A stretch of 64,000 nucleotides of DNA, taken from contig JBPXJS010000041.1 in assembly GCA_051715425.1 (NCBI GenBank), forward strand, positions 62,001 to 126,000. Reading direction: 5' to 3'. Origin of the DNA: JAJTFA01 sp051715425. Lineage in GTDB: Bacteria; Bacteroidota; Bacteroidia; UKL13-3. This document shows, piece by piece, positions 43,052 through 53,683 of this stretch (its first letter is position 1; the number at the start of each line of letters is the position of its first letter). The notes under the pieces were generated by a model, which worked only from the letters and a program-made list of their open reading frames with translations, was not told where the DNA came from and searched no databases. The position numbers and the translations under genes are program-made.

Positions 43052-46000
43052 ATGAACAAGATGAATCATCGCTTTATTTTATCTATTATCTTATTACTAA
43101 CATGCCTTTTATCAGGCTCAGTGGTTTACGGACAGGCATTAACAGGAACAAAAACCATTTGTAGTTCTGGTTGTGATTATCCAACCGTTTCTGCGGCAGT
43201 TACCACTCTTAATAATAACGGGGTTGGAACCGGAGGGGTTACTTTTAATGTTTCTGCCGGACATACAGAAGCACTTACCAGGGCTCTGGTGGTAACAGCC
43301 ACAGGAAGCAGTGCAAACCCGGTTGTGTTCCAAAAAGCCGGTACAGGAGCAAATCCATTGATAACAGCTTTTACAGGGAGCAAGCTGGCCAGTTCTACAG
43401 ACTCTGTAGATGTTATCTGGGCATTTGAAGGCTCAGACTATATCACCATTGATGGAATTAATCTTATTGAATCAGCCTCAAATGTGAGTCAGGCAGAAAT
43501 GATGGAAGTAGGTTTGGGTTTCTATAAAACCAGTGGTACCAATGGTACATCAAATAATACGATCAGAAATAATACCATTACTTTAAACAGAAATAATATT
43601 ACAGCATCGGCCGGGGTGCGTGGCAATGCAACCGGATCTGTTGGAGTTGAATTTATCAATGCCACACGCATCAATCTTGGAACCGCCATTACAGTAACCA
43701 GCGCTTCCGGATCCAGCTCTGACAACAGAATTTATAGCAACACCATTCAGAACTGTAATTTTGGAATTTCATTCATAGGTTTTGCAGCCCCATCACCTTA
43801 CACCCTTGCAGACCTGAACAACGATATTGGTGGCAATTCCGCTTCTACAGGTAATACCATCATTAATTTTGGTGGTGGCACAAGTCCTACCACTGCATGT
43901 GGGGCTATTTATATCAGTAACCAGTGGAGCTACAATATTTCCTATAATACCATTAATAACAATACAGGTAGCGGTATCAATCATGCTGTAAGCAACAGAG
44001 GCATCTGGTTGTTTGCTTCATCAGTTGGCTCAAGCTGTAATATAAAAAGGAATACCATCAGTATTTCGGGAGGCATTGCAACCGGAAGCATCAACTGGTG
44101 TCTGGATTTTGAAGCTGCCCAAAGCGGTGCAAATGGAAATACCATTAATATAGACAGCAACCAGTTTTTAAATTGTAACGTAACTGCAGCATCTACTGCT
44201 GCCTTTACTGCCATTTGGCTTAATACAGCGGCCTCGGTGGTTAATGTCAGAGGGAACTCCTTTTACGGCTTCTCTTATGCAGGCACAGGTACAACGCAGG
44301 TTATACTCAGCCAGCTTGCATGCGGAACACTTAATATTCTAAACAATACCATTGACTCCACCGTATTAACCGGAGCAACCGCCACGGGTACACATTACAA
44401 TATTGGTGTAACCATTGCCCCTACCGTTGCTGTGAATATAAATAACAATACGGTTACCAGAACCATTTTAAATACTGTTGGAACAGGAACCAAAACCCTT
44501 TATGGCATTTATTATACAGGCTCCACCCCCTCTACCAACATGCTTGACAATACGGTGAATGATCTGACCAGAAACGGTACCTCAGGAGGAACAACCATTG
44601 GAATATACCAGGCTGGTGGCGCCAACGGAACTTCAACTACTACTGTAAAAAGAAATACGGTTAGTAATTTAAGCATTTCCGGTAGCGGAACCACGAGCAC
44701 CATGTATGGAATACAGGTTTCTACAGGTACTATTATTTGCGACAGCAATATTGTTTTTAACCTCTCGTGTTTGAAAGCAACCGGTTCGGGTAACCTTTAT
44801 GGAATATATGATATTTCGAGTCCCAACAATGAAAACTATAACAACAACCTCATCTATAATATCACACATGCCGGAACAGGGATCGTTTACGGATTATATA
44901 CCTTTACTACGACAGGAACAAGAACCGTTTCGGGAAATACCATATACAACCTTACCACTGCTGGCGTTACGCTGGCAGGCATTATGCAAAGCAGCAGTTC
45001 TCCTACCATTTTTAAAAACAAGGTGTACAACCTTCAATGCAACAGCACAGGAAGTCCCATTGTATCAGGAATTCTGATAAGTTCACTTGCCACTTCGGCA
45101 GTTGCCAATATTTATAATAATATTATAGGAGATCTTAAGGCACCTGCAGCATCAGTGAGCGGGCCAACGGCACCTGCCATAAGGGGCATTAGTATTTTGG
45201 TTACTGCTGCACCTTCAACCATTAATCTCTCCCACAATTCGGTATTTCTGAATGCATCGTCAACAGGTGTAAACTTCGGTACAACTGCATTATTTGTGAC
45301 TACGGCAACGGTAGCAACAACAGCTAACCTTACGGCAAGAAACAATATTTTTGTAAACACATCCACCCCTTCAGGTACAGGATTAACAGCAGCCTACCAA
45401 CGTACATCCACCTCTATATTAAACTACAATGACCTTTCGAACAGCAACTTGTTTTTTGCAGGTACCCCTGCTGCCAACAGGCTCATTTATTATGATGGTA
45501 CCAATTTGGATCAAACGCTTTCTGCTTATAAAACCAGAATAACCCCAAAGGATTCCAATTCGATATCAGAATTGCCAAACTTTTTAAGTACTACAGGATC
45601 CAACGCACAATTCCTTAAAATTGACCCCACCATTTTAACAGGTATTGAAGCTGCCGGACAAAAGATTACGACTATCACAACCGACTATGAAGGAAATATC
45701 AGAGCAGGCAACCCTGGTTATACCGGCACATCCGGATTACCAGACTTAGGCGCATTTGAAGGAAACTATATTGGCGACCCATCCAATCAGATGGTATTTG
45801 ACTCATCTAACACTATACAAATGACCGGTGTAGTTCCGTTAGGTTCGGCCAATAACAGAATACTACGTGTTCAGGTTTATTCTCAAAAAGGATTTAACTC
45901 TCTTCTGGCATCTTCTTTTAAACTCAATACAGCAGGAAGTACTTCTGCTGCCAATATTTCGCAAGCAAAAGTTTTTTTCACCGGAAGCGATACGGTGTTT

Positions 46001-49000
46001 AATACCAATACCTTATTTGGTACCACAGCATCTCCTTCAGGATCATTTTATGTAAACGGTACGCAAAGGCTGATTACAGGAGTGAACAATTTTTGGGTAA
46101 CCTATGATATCAGTGGAACTGCAACACCAGGGAATTTCCTCGATGCACAGCTTGACAGTATGGTACTTTCCGGAACAAACTACTCACCAATTGATGGAAA
46201 TCCGGCAGGTAACAGAACCATACAATCACCTCTAAGCGGCAGTTATAATATTGGAACCGGACAGGTTTATACAACAATAACCGCAGCCATTAGTGACCTG
46301 ATGCTTTTAGGTGTGAGCGCACCGGTAACCTTTATATTAAAAGATGCGCTTTACAATACAGCCTCTGGTGAAACATTCCCGATTGTGCTTTCCGGATACA
46401 GAAATGCATCGGCTACAAATACAGTTACCATTGTGCCTGACCTTGGTTTAGCTACAACCATTGAAAGCAATAACACCACCGCAACAATAGATATGAACGG
46501 TGTATCCAACTTTATTATAGATGGCCGTCAGGGCGCAACAGGTGGGTTTGTTTCCGGCAACAATCTGATTATTAGAAACACTTCTTTGGCAGCCCCTGCT
46601 ATCAGATTTATTAATGATGCCGACAGCAACAGGGTTTTATACACCGATTTGCGTTCATCCAATATTATTGCTTTAGCTTCTGCCAATGCGGGTGTGGTAA
46701 ACTTTGGCACCACCAATGGCACAAACGGAAACGATTTTAACCTTATTAAATTTTGTGATATCAGAGATGACGCATCCGGACAACCAATTGCAGGTGTTCA
46801 CTCATTAGGTTCGGCAACTACCCTTGCCACCAATAACGATAACAATACCATTGACAGTTGCAATATTTATAACTTCTTTAATGCAGCATCAGCCACAGCA
46901 GGTATATATGTGGGACAAAATAATAACCAGTGGACCATTAATGGCAACCACCTTTTCCAGACGGTAAACAGAACTTATACGGGTGCTGTTACTCACCGTG
47001 TATTCTGGATTACACCAAACGTAGCCAGTCTTACTTCAGCCAGTGGTTTTAATATTACCAATAACTTTATAGGAGGTAACTCTGCAAATGGCAGTGGAGT
47101 GTATACTACAGACGGAACCTCAAGTTATTTCTTTAACGGAATGGATATATCTGTTGGAATTGGTGCCGTAACCAATATCAGAAACAATACCATTACCAAT
47201 ATCAACACCACAAGCAACAATACCGCTTCCAATACCTGGGTGGCAATAAATCTGGCTAATGGAAATGTGAGTACTGCAGATAATATCATAGGTTCTGCAT
47301 CTACGCCTGCATCCATTACTTACACAACAACTTCTACCGGAGGTGGCGGATTAATTGGTGTACGTGTGGGAGGAGGATCAACACATAGCGTAAGAAAAAA
47401 TGTGATTGCCGGTATTTCTGTAAACGGAAATGCAACTACCTCTTATGCTGAATTTTTTGGAATTAACCTGGTAGGATCTAACAATATTGACGTTGACAGC
47501 AATGTGATTGGAAGTTTAACCATGCCAGCAAGTATTGTTCATGGCTCAACAAGCTCCACCTCCACCATCGCTTCCAGAATGAGCGGTATTTTTGCAACCA
47601 ACAGCTCAGGAACCAATCCTGTTGTAAATATTACCAATAATATTGTAGCCAATATTCAGAGCAATATTAACGCTCCGGGTGCTCAGGCAACAAGTTTAAA
47701 AGGAATACATGTGATCCCTACTATTGCCGGAACATATAATGTAAGCAGAAACCTCGTTGCAGATTTATATACGGCTACAGCAACCACCGGATCGGGTTTA
47801 AACTGCGCCATATTAGGTATTGCAGTAAGCTCTACTGCAGGAGTGTATAGTGTTACCGAAAATACCATCAGGTCTCTTCAATTAAATGGCACCTCTACCA
47901 CGGCAGCCGTTCAGAATGCAGGAATTTTCTTCTCGGTGCCTGCATCAGGAAACAATATCATAGCACGTAACTTTATCCATTCACAATCATTAACTGCAAA
48001 CAATCCTTTTGCAACTGTTACCGGTATTGATGCTGCAAGCGGGTTAATGCGTATCATCAATAACAATATCCGTTTGGGTATAGATACCTCCGGTACCGGA
48101 ATTGCTACAGCATGTATTTTCAGAGGTATCACTAAAAACTCAGGAAATGCTTCCATTTATTTCAACTCGGTATATATTGGTGGTAGCAATGTGAATACAG
48201 ACCTGAACCGCACCTTTGCATTCCAACGTACCGGTGCAGGAACTGATGAAGTACTCAATAATATTTTTGTGAATACCCGTACCAATCAAACAACCGGTGC
48301 CGGACACTTTGCGGTAAATCTGAATAACAACACCACGCTTACCATGAACACTAATTTATTGCGTGCAGATTCGGTTGGATTATATAACAATATTGCTTAC
48401 CTGAGCATGTCGAACTGGAAAGCAGGATCAGCCATTGATGCAAGTTCCATTTTCGGGCTGGCAGGCTTTATTAATGCCAACGGAAGTGCTTCTTCAGTTA
48501 ATCTGAAAATTAACCCTTCCAATCCTACACCAATTGAAGCAACAGGTACTGCAGTTTCAGGTACAGGTATTGATATTGATATTGACGGGGATCTGAGAAG
48601 CTCGTTAACACCAACCGATATCGGATCTGATGCAGGTAACTTTACTTCACTTGATATTGCCGGCCCGTCAGTAACCTACACAGCACTTGCCAATGATACA
48701 GTTACCGGCAACCGCATATTTAATGCAACTATTACTGATGCCACAGGTGTATATGTAAGCAGCACCACACTAAGGCCACGCGTTTATTTTAGAAAATCGT
48801 TCTCCGGATCGTGGAACTCTACACAAGGAGTTAGAATATCGGGTACGCCTTCCAACGGAAACTGGCAGTTTACCATTAATGCCTCATTGGCCGGTGGTTT
48901 AACCGGAGGTGATTCTATTTACTATTTTGTGATCGCACAGGATTCAACCGTTTCAAACAATATCGGCTCATTACCAGGAGGTGCAGAAGCAACTGATGTA

Positions 49001-52000
49001 AATACCATTAACGTTTACCCTACTCCTTATGTTTACCGTGTACTTCCAATCATAAGCGGAACATTTACTGTAGGTTCAGGTGGAAACTTTACTACCCTTA
49101 CTGCCAATGATGGATTTTTTAATTTTATCAACTCGTCAGTAATCGGCAGCAATATCAACGTACAAATTACGAGTGATATTGAAGAACCTGGAACAATCGG
49201 TCTTAACCAGTTTACCGAAACAGGAAATGGCGGATATAAAATGCGTATTATGCCTGCATCTGCTACCTTAACCAGTCTTACAGGCAGCATTACAACAAAT
49301 AATTCAGCCGTAATCAGAATAAACGGAGCCGACAGGCTAACCATTGACGGAAGTTTTGCCGGCTCAGGAAGGTACCTACGCATCATGAACAGAACATTAA
49401 ATGCAGCTACCCTTAACCTGTTGAATGATGCAACAAAAGACACCATCATGAATTGCATTTTTGAGGGTGTTAATAATACGGTTGGTACGCTTAACTTATT
49501 TGCTCCGGCTGCCGGAGGAACAGGTAACGACTCCAATGTAATTATGAACTGCCTTTTCAGGGATACGCTTGGAGCAGTGATGACCCTTGCTTCCGGTTTA
49601 AACAAACCTAACACGGGCGTATTTTCTCAAACAAGCAACGCGGCTGTAGGTAATGATTACAATCAGATCATCAATTGTGAGTTTAACAATATCAGGTACA
49701 ATGCCATTAACATTTCTACCACAGGTGGCGACTACTGGAACATGTATGGAAACAAAATATATAGTTCAAACGACAGTAACTTTGTAAACCTCACCTGGAT
49801 ACAGATCAATGGTGGTGGCGGACATATTATCCGTAACAACAGCATGGGTGGTTCAGCGCCCGACAGAAGCGGACCGGCCATGGTATTAAGAGGAACAGGC
49901 CAAAACATGATGATTTTTTTGAGCACCACCTCTCCATTAACCAGCACTATTGACAGCAATGTAGTGGGTAATATTTTCTCCAATTCCACTGCTACCCAAT
50001 TCTACGGTTACCGTTTATCTGGCAAATGTAACGCACGCGCTAACTATTTCGGGGGAGCTATAAACCCATGGGATACCATACTTGTTTCAAACACCATTTA
50101 TAGTATCATATCAGGTGCCAATGAAATTCAAATAACGAATAACGTAGTTGGGAATGTAAGAAACACTAGCACTTCAGGTATTACTGCCGGTATCTATGGC
50201 AGTTCCGGAAGTTACACCATCAGAAACAATACGGTGCGCGATATTTCACAACCGTTCACCGGAACACTTACAGCAGCTTCCGGACCAATTGGAATTTATG
50301 CCTTACCCAATGCCGGTGAAAATGATACCATAGACGGCAATACCGTTTACAATATCAATGCCGGTGCAACAGGTCTTTATGCAAAAGGGATACAGGCCGG
50401 TACCTCATCCAGCAATGTTATTACCATTACACGCAACAGAATTTATAATATAACCACCGCAGTTGACAATAACCTTGCAGCAGCAGTTGGTTTTATGTAT
50501 ACGCTAAGTGGTGTAAATAACTTTGCAAATAATCAGATAAGCCTTGGAGCAAATACATCAAAACGGGTGATTGGTATTTTTAACAACGGAACCACTCCTG
50601 GAATTCTTAACGCTTACGCCAACACCATTCACATCAACGGACTAGCCGACTCAACCAGTTTTGGTATTTATAATGGCAATACCGGATCGGTAAATGCATG
50701 GAACAATATGATTTATAACAGCAGAAGGGATGCATTAAACAATGACAGGCAATATGCCATTGGTGCTGCAACTGTAACACCTACTGCAGCCAACCTGAAT
50801 TACAACCTGTTTGTAGTAAATGATACCGCAGCAATTGCAGAGCTTGGAGGAATTCCTCAAAGCTGGACCAGCATCGGAACATTGTATACCACATCATATC
50901 AAACAAACTGGGCTGAAAACACAAACAACGTTCCTGCACAGCATGTATTTAGCGATACATTAACCGGAAACCTCAATCCGGTAACCAATCAACCAGCTGC
51001 ATGGCTGATGAACGGAAAGGCCAAACGTATAATTGGTCAAACAGGAGACTTCAACAATTTATCGGGTGTACGCTCAGCAAGTATTTCAGCCGGAGCTTCA
51101 GACATCGGTTCTGTTGAATTTACTCCATCATCAACACCGGCTTCAGCTTATGCAACAGGCAATATCGCTTCGGGTGACAGCACCCAACTGTATATTGCCT
51201 CGCGCCTTGTAGCAAAAATTGTTTGGGGCAGTGCAGGAACTTTACCAACAGCTATAGATGCAAGGTATTATTCAGGAAGCAATCCGGCCAATACACCGGT
51301 TGCCAGTTCATCCATGAATGCATACTGGAATATTCAACCTACCGGGGGAAGCGGATACGATTACACCCTCACCCTGATGCAGGATTCGGCTGTACTTGGC
51401 ACAGTAGCCAATCCAAACAACCTGGCTATAGCACGTTATGAAGGAACAGGTACAAACTGGATGAGGATAAATCCTACAACAGTAAATCAGGTTTCAGGTA
51501 ATATGAGGGGAACTGCTGCTACGCGTTTAGGAATTTTTACAGGAACAGATATCACCAATAATCCATTACCTGTTGAGTTTACATTATTTAATGCACATGC
51601 AGCAGGTAAAGATGTGGCATTAAACTGGGAAACGGCTTCTGAAACTAATAATTACGGGTTTTATATTGAACGTTCCGAAGATGGCCAACATTTCGAAACC
51701 ATCGATTTTGTGAAAGGTAACGGCCAAACAGCTGGCAATTATGGCTATACCGATATTAACCCTTTCCGGGCGACAAATATCCTGTATTACCGCTTGCGCC
51801 AAACTGATTATGATGGAACGATCTCGTTTACCAATACCATTATGGTAATGCAAAAAACTGTTTCAGGTATCAGCTTATCCGTATTCCCTAACCCATACCA
51901 GGCGGACTTAAACGTAAGCCTTAACACCCAAACACCTGCAACAGCCAAAGTGGTAATTACCAATATCCAGGGCAAAGAACTGTTTAGCGGAAACTATTCC

Positions 52001-52120
52001 GTTGAAGCAGGAAACAATACCATTACCATCCATGAGGCACAAACGCTAAGTAGTGGTGTATACTTTATTAAAACATCACTCCATGGTGAGGTTCAAACCC
52101 TTAAACTGATAAAGAAATAA
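43052..52120 (+). CDS. Giant T9SS-exported surface protein with three beta-helix modules
   Basis: A 3022-residue protein. Signal peptide about 1-28 (ending VVYGQ). Three large modules of Asn/Thr/Ser-rich right-handed beta-helix repeats (units such as GNTIYNL, NNIVANI, RNNTV) begin with related openings: DYPTVSAAVTTLNNNG (about residue 46), GQVYTTITAAISDLMLLG (about 1070) and GNFTTLTANDGFFNF (about 2010), and end with PDLGAFEG, TDIGSDAG and SDIGSVEF (about 896, 1856, 2682). Between modules 1 and 2 lies a BNR_assoc_N-like domain (about 915-1055; NRILRVQVYSQKG); between 2 and 3 an Ig-like domain (about 1870-1990). The end has a fibronectin/Ig-like domain (about 2830-2930; LNWETASETNNYGFYIERSE) and the T9SS type A tail (SVFPNPYQADLNVSL). 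Likely an adhesin or polysaccharide-binding surface protein; enzymatic residues not identified. An ATG at 43061 is an alternative start. Confidence 0.9.
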   Translation: MNKMNHRFILSIILLLTCLLSGSVVYGQALTGTKTICSSGCDYPTVSAAVTTLNNNGVGTGGVTFNVSAGHTEALTRALVVTATGSSANPVVFQKAGTGANPLITAFTGSKLASSTDSVDVIWAFEGSDYITIDGINLIESASNVSQAEMMEVGLGFYKTSGTNGTSNNTIRNNTITLNRNNITASAGVRGNATGSVGVEFINATRINLGTAITVTSASGSSSDNRIYSNTIQNCNFGISFIGFAAPSPYTLADLNNDIGGNSASTGNTIINFGGGTSPTTACGAIYISNQWSYNISYNTINNNTGSGINHAVSNRGIWLFASSVGSSCNIKRNTISISGGIATGSINWCLDFEAAQSGANGNTINIDSNQFLNCNVTAASTAAFTAIWLNTAASVVNVRGNSFYGFSYAGTGTTQVILSQLACGTLNILNNTIDSTVLTGATATGTHYNIGVTIAPTVAVNINNNTVTRTILNTVGTGTKTLYGIYYTGSTPSTNMLDNTVNDLTRNGTSGGTTIGIYQAGGANGTSTTTVKRNTVSNLSISGSGTTSTMYGIQVSTGTIICDSNIVFNLSCLKATGSGNLYGIYDISSPNNENYNNNLIYNITHAGTGIVYGLYTFTTTGTRTVSGNTIYNLTTAGVTLAGIMQSSSSPTIFKNKVYNLQCNSTGSPIVSGILISSLATSAVANIYNNIIGDLKAPAASVSGPTAPAIRGISILVTAAPSTINLSHNSVFLNASSTGVNFGTTALFVTTATVATTANLTARNNIFVNTSTPSGTGLTAAYQRTSTSILNYNDLSNSNLFFAGTPAANRLIYYDGTNLDQTLSAYKTRITPKDSNSISELPNFLSTTGSNAQFLKIDPTILTGIEAAGQKITTITTDYEGNIRAGNPGYTGTSGLPDLGAFEGNYIGDPSNQMVFDSSNTIQMTGVVPLGSANNRILRVQVYSQKGFNSLLASSFKLNTAGSTSAANISQAKVFFTGSDTVFNTNTLFGTTASPSGSFYVNGTQRLITGVNNFWVTYDISGTATPGNFLDAQLDSMVLSGTNYSPIDGNPAGNRTIQSPLSGSYNIGTGQVYTTITAAISDLMLLGVSAPVTFILKDALYNTASGETFPIVLSGYRNASATNTVTIVPDLGLATTIESNNTTATIDMNGVSNFIIDGRQGATGGFVSGNNLIIRNTSLAAPAIRFINDADSNRVLYTDLRSSNIIALASANAGVVNFGTTNGTNGNDFNLIKFCDIRDDASGQPIAGVHSLGSATTLATNNDNNTIDSCNIYNFFNAASATAGIYVGQNNNQWTINGNHLFQTVNRTYTGAVTHRVFWITPNVASLTSASGFNITNNFIGGNSANGSGVYTTDGTSSYFFNGMDISVGIGAVTNIRNNTITNINTTSNNTASNTWVAINLANGNVSTADNIIGSASTPASITYTTTSTGGGGLIGVRVGGGSTHSVRKNVIAGISVNGNATTSYAEFFGINLVGSNNIDVDSNVIGSLTMPASIVHGSTSSTSTIASRMSGIFATNSSGTNPVVNITNNIVANIQSNINAPGAQATSLKGIHVIPTIAGTYNVSRNLVADLYTATATTGSGLNCAILGIAVSSTAGVYSVTENTIRSLQLNGTSTTAAVQNAGIFFSVPASGNNIIARNFIHSQSLTANNPFATVTGIDAASGLMRIINNNIRLGIDTSGTGIATACIFRGITKNSGNASIYFNSVYIGGSNVNTDLNRTFAFQRTGAGTDEVLNNIFVNTRTNQTTGAGHFAVNLNNNTTLTMNTNLLRADSVGLYNNIAYLSMSNWKAGSAIDASSIFGLAGFINANGSASSVNLKINPSNPTPIEATGTAVSGTGIDIDIDGDLRSSLTPTDIGSDAGNFTSLDIAGPSVTYTALANDTVTGNRIFNATITDATGVYVSSTTLRPRVYFRKSFSGSWNSTQGVRISGTPSNGNWQFTINASLAGGLTGGDSIYYFVIAQDSTVSNNIGSLPGGAEATDVNTINVYPTPYVYRVLPIISGTFTVGSGGNFTTLTANDGFFNFINSSVIGSNINVQITSDIEEPGTIGLNQFTETGNGGYKMRIMPASATLTSLTGSITTNNSAVIRINGADRLTIDGSFAGSGRYLRIMNRTLNAATLNLLNDATKDTIMNCIFEGVNNTVGTLNLFAPAAGGTGNDSNVIMNCLFRDTLGAVMTLASGLNKPNTGVFSQTSNAAVGNDYNQIINCEFNNIRYNAINISTTGGDYWNMYGNKIYSSNDSNFVNLTWIQINGGGGHIIRNNSMGGSAPDRSGPAMVLRGTGQNMMIFLSTTSPLTSTIDSNVVGNIFSNSTATQFYGYRLSGKCNARANYFGGAINPWDTILVSNTIYSIISGANEIQITNNVVGNVRNTSTSGITAGIYGSSGSYTIRNNTVRDISQPFTGTLTAASGPIGIYALPNAGENDTIDGNTVYNINAGATGLYAKGIQAGTSSSNVITITRNRIYNITTAVDNNLAAAVGFMYTLSGVNNFANNQISLGANTSKRVIGIFNNGTTPGILNAYANTIHINGLADSTSFGIYNGNTGSVNAWNNMIYNSRRDALNNDRQYAIGAATVTPTAANLNYNLFVVNDTAAIAELGGIPQSWTSIGTLYTTSYQTNWAENTNNVPAQHVFSDTLTGNLNPVTNQPAAWLMNGKAKRIIGQTGDFNNLSGVRSASISAGASDIGSVEFTPSSTPASAYATGNIASGDSTQLYIASRLVAKIVWGSAGTLPTAIDARYYSGSNPANTPVASSSMNAYWNIQPTGGSGYDYTLTLMQDSAVLGTVANPNNLAIARYEGTGTNWMRINPTTVNQVSGNMRGTAATRLGIFTGTDITNNPLPVEFTLFNAHAAGKDVALNWETASETNNYGFYIERSEDGQHFETIDFVKGNGQTAGNYGYTDINPFRATNILYYRLRQTDYDGTISFTNTIMVMQKTVSGISLSVFPNPYQADLNVSLNTQTPATAKVVITNIQGKELFSGNYSVEAGNNTITIHEAQTLSSGVYFIKTSLHGEVQTLKLIKK

Positions 52121-52148
52121 AAAATTGATCTCAGGCTATTGATTTAGA

Positions 52149-52182
52149 GCGGGAGTTTACGAAAGTAGCTCCCGTTTTTTTT
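52149..52182 (+). terminator. Intrinsic terminator after the giant protein gene
   Basis: GCGGGAGTTTAC and GTAGCTCCCG form a stem around a GAAA loop (about 52149-52174) followed by a run of eight T. It separates the giant gene from radA. Confidence 0.8.
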
Positions 52183-52210
52183 GGCACTTACACCAACAGA
52201 CATATATTCG
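52181..52210 (+). promoter_or_regulatory. Promoter candidate for radA
   Basis: TTG at 52181-52183, 19-bp spacer, TATATTCG at 52203-52210 (7 of 8 with TAnnTTTG), 9 bp before the radA ATG and directly after the terminator. Confidence 0.45.
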
Positions 52211-52219
52211 TAACTGCAT

Positions 52220-53590
52220 ATGGCCAAAACACAAACAACTTTTTTCTGTAAGAACTGCGGTGCATCCTCTGCCAAATGGATTGGTAAATGCCCCAGTTGC
52301 GGGGAGTGGAATACTTATGTGGAAGAAGTGATTCATAAAGAAAAAACAGAGTTTAAAAAAACCTGGAAAAAATCTGATAAAACATCTCCTATACTTAAAC
52401 CCGTGCTGCTAAAAGATGTGGAGAAAGGCAATGAAGAACGTTTTCCGGTAAAGGATATTGAACTTGCAAGGGTATTGGGTGGAGGTATTGTACCTGGCAG
52501 TGTAATCCTTATCGGAGGCGAACCTGGTATTGGCAAATCAACCCTGATGCTTCAGATTGCCTTGCAGTTTAAGGACAAAAAAGTACTTTATATCAGCGGG
52601 GAAGAAAGTGATACGCAAATTAAAATGAGGGCAGAACGTTTGCCTTTCCGTAACGACCAATGTTACCTGTTTACCGAAGTATCAACCCAGCGAATTGGTA
52701 AAGCCCTGCAGGAACTGGAACCCGATATAGTGATTATTGATTCGATACAAACGCTGCAAAGTGAACTGATAGACTCTACACCCGGAAGCATTTCACAAAT
52801 TAAAGAAACAGCGGGAGACATGATCCGTTTTGCAAAAGAAACCGGTACACCTGTTTTCCTGATCGGACATATTACAAAAGATGGCACCCTGGCAGGCCCG
52901 AAACTGCTGGAGCATATGGTAGATACCGTATTGCAGTTTGAGGGCGACAGGCATCATGTGTACCGCATTTTAAGAACTACCAAAAACCGTTTTGGAAGCA
53001 CCAGCGAAATTGGAATATACGAAATGCAAAGCGGAGGTTTAAGAGAAGTAAGCAATCCCTCTGAAATTTTAATTTCGCAACGCGATGAGGCATTAAGTGG
53101 TGTTGCCATTGCTGCTACTATTGAAGGAATGCGACCACTGATGATAGAAACACAGGCGCTGGTAAGTACTGCGGTATACGGCACACCGCAGCGCAACAGC
53201 AATGGTTACGATGCCAAGCGTTTAAATATGTTGCTTGCTGTACTTGAGAAAAAATGCGGACTCCGGATGGGCATGCAGGATGTGTTTATCAATATTGCCG
53301 GAGGATTGCGTGTGGAGGATCCCGGAATTGACCTAAGTATTATAGCTGCTATTGTTTCCAGTTTTGAAAATATTTCGCTCGACAGTAAAATTTGTTTTAT
53401 AGGAGAAGTTGGGCTAAGCGGTGAAGTGAGGGCCGTAAGCCGTATAGAACAACGTATTTCAGAAGCGGAAAAACTTGGATTTAAAACGGTATACCTTTCC
53501 AAATTTAATAAGCTGCCCAACCTGCAATCTGCTATTAAACTGATTCCGGTAGGAAAACTTGATGAGATGCTGAGTTACCTGTTTGCATAA
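52220..53590 (+). CDS. radA: DNA repair protein RadA
   Basis: A 456-residue RecA-related protein assisting branch migration in recombination. It has the N-terminal C4 zinc finger (FFCKNCGASS and GKCPSCGEW), Walker A GGEPGIGKSTLMLQ (about 98-111), the RadA-specific KNRFG (about 255), and a C-terminal Lon-like domain (about 330-456; VFINIAGGLRVEDPGIDL). Length and motifs are standard. Confidence 0.96.
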   Translation: MAKTQTTFFCKNCGASSAKWIGKCPSCGEWNTYVEEVIHKEKTEFKKTWKKSDKTSPILKPVLLKDVEKGNEERFPVKDIELARVLGGGIVPGSVILIGGEPGIGKSTLMLQIALQFKDKKVLYISGEESDTQIKMRAERLPFRNDQCYLFTEVSTQRIGKALQELEPDIVIIDSIQTLQSELIDSTPGSISQIKETAGDMIRFAKETGTPVFLIGHITKDGTLAGPKLLEHMVDTVLQFEGDRHHVYRILRTTKNRFGSTSEIGIYEMQSGGLREVSNPSEILISQRDEALSGVAIAATIEGMRPLMIETQALVSTAVYGTPQRNSNGYDAKRLNMLLAVLEKKCGLRMGMQDVFINIAGGLRVEDPGIDLSIIAAIVSSFENISLDSKICFIGEVGLSGEVRAVSRIEQRISEAEKLGFKTVYLSKFNKLPNLQSAIKLIPVGKLDEMLSYLFA

Positions 53591-53619
53591 GCTTAAACCC
53601 TGCTCATAAGCTGTTTGTG

Positions 53620-53672
53620 GCAAATTCGTTGCTCAGGCTAAAAACTTTCTCATTTAATTAGTGCAAATTCGT
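53620..53672 (+). repeat. Short direct repeats GCAAATTCGT
   Basis: GCAAATTCGT occurs at 53620-53629 and 53663-53672 in the 93-bp radA to radical SAM gap, with similar flanks (TTGTGGCAAATTCGTTGC and TTAGTGCAAATTCGTGGC). It reads like part of a dispersed intergenic repeat. No gene or promoter is otherwise seen there. Confidence 0.4.
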
Positions 53673-53683
53673 GGCGTTAACAC

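Noticed and set aside
49033..49614. 193-codon minus-strand ORF inside the giant protein gene
   Set aside because: Antisense shadow of repetitive, Asn/Thr-rich coding sequence; composition is Val/Leu/Pro-rich and no promoter or start context is present. The other antisense frames in this gene are of the same kind.
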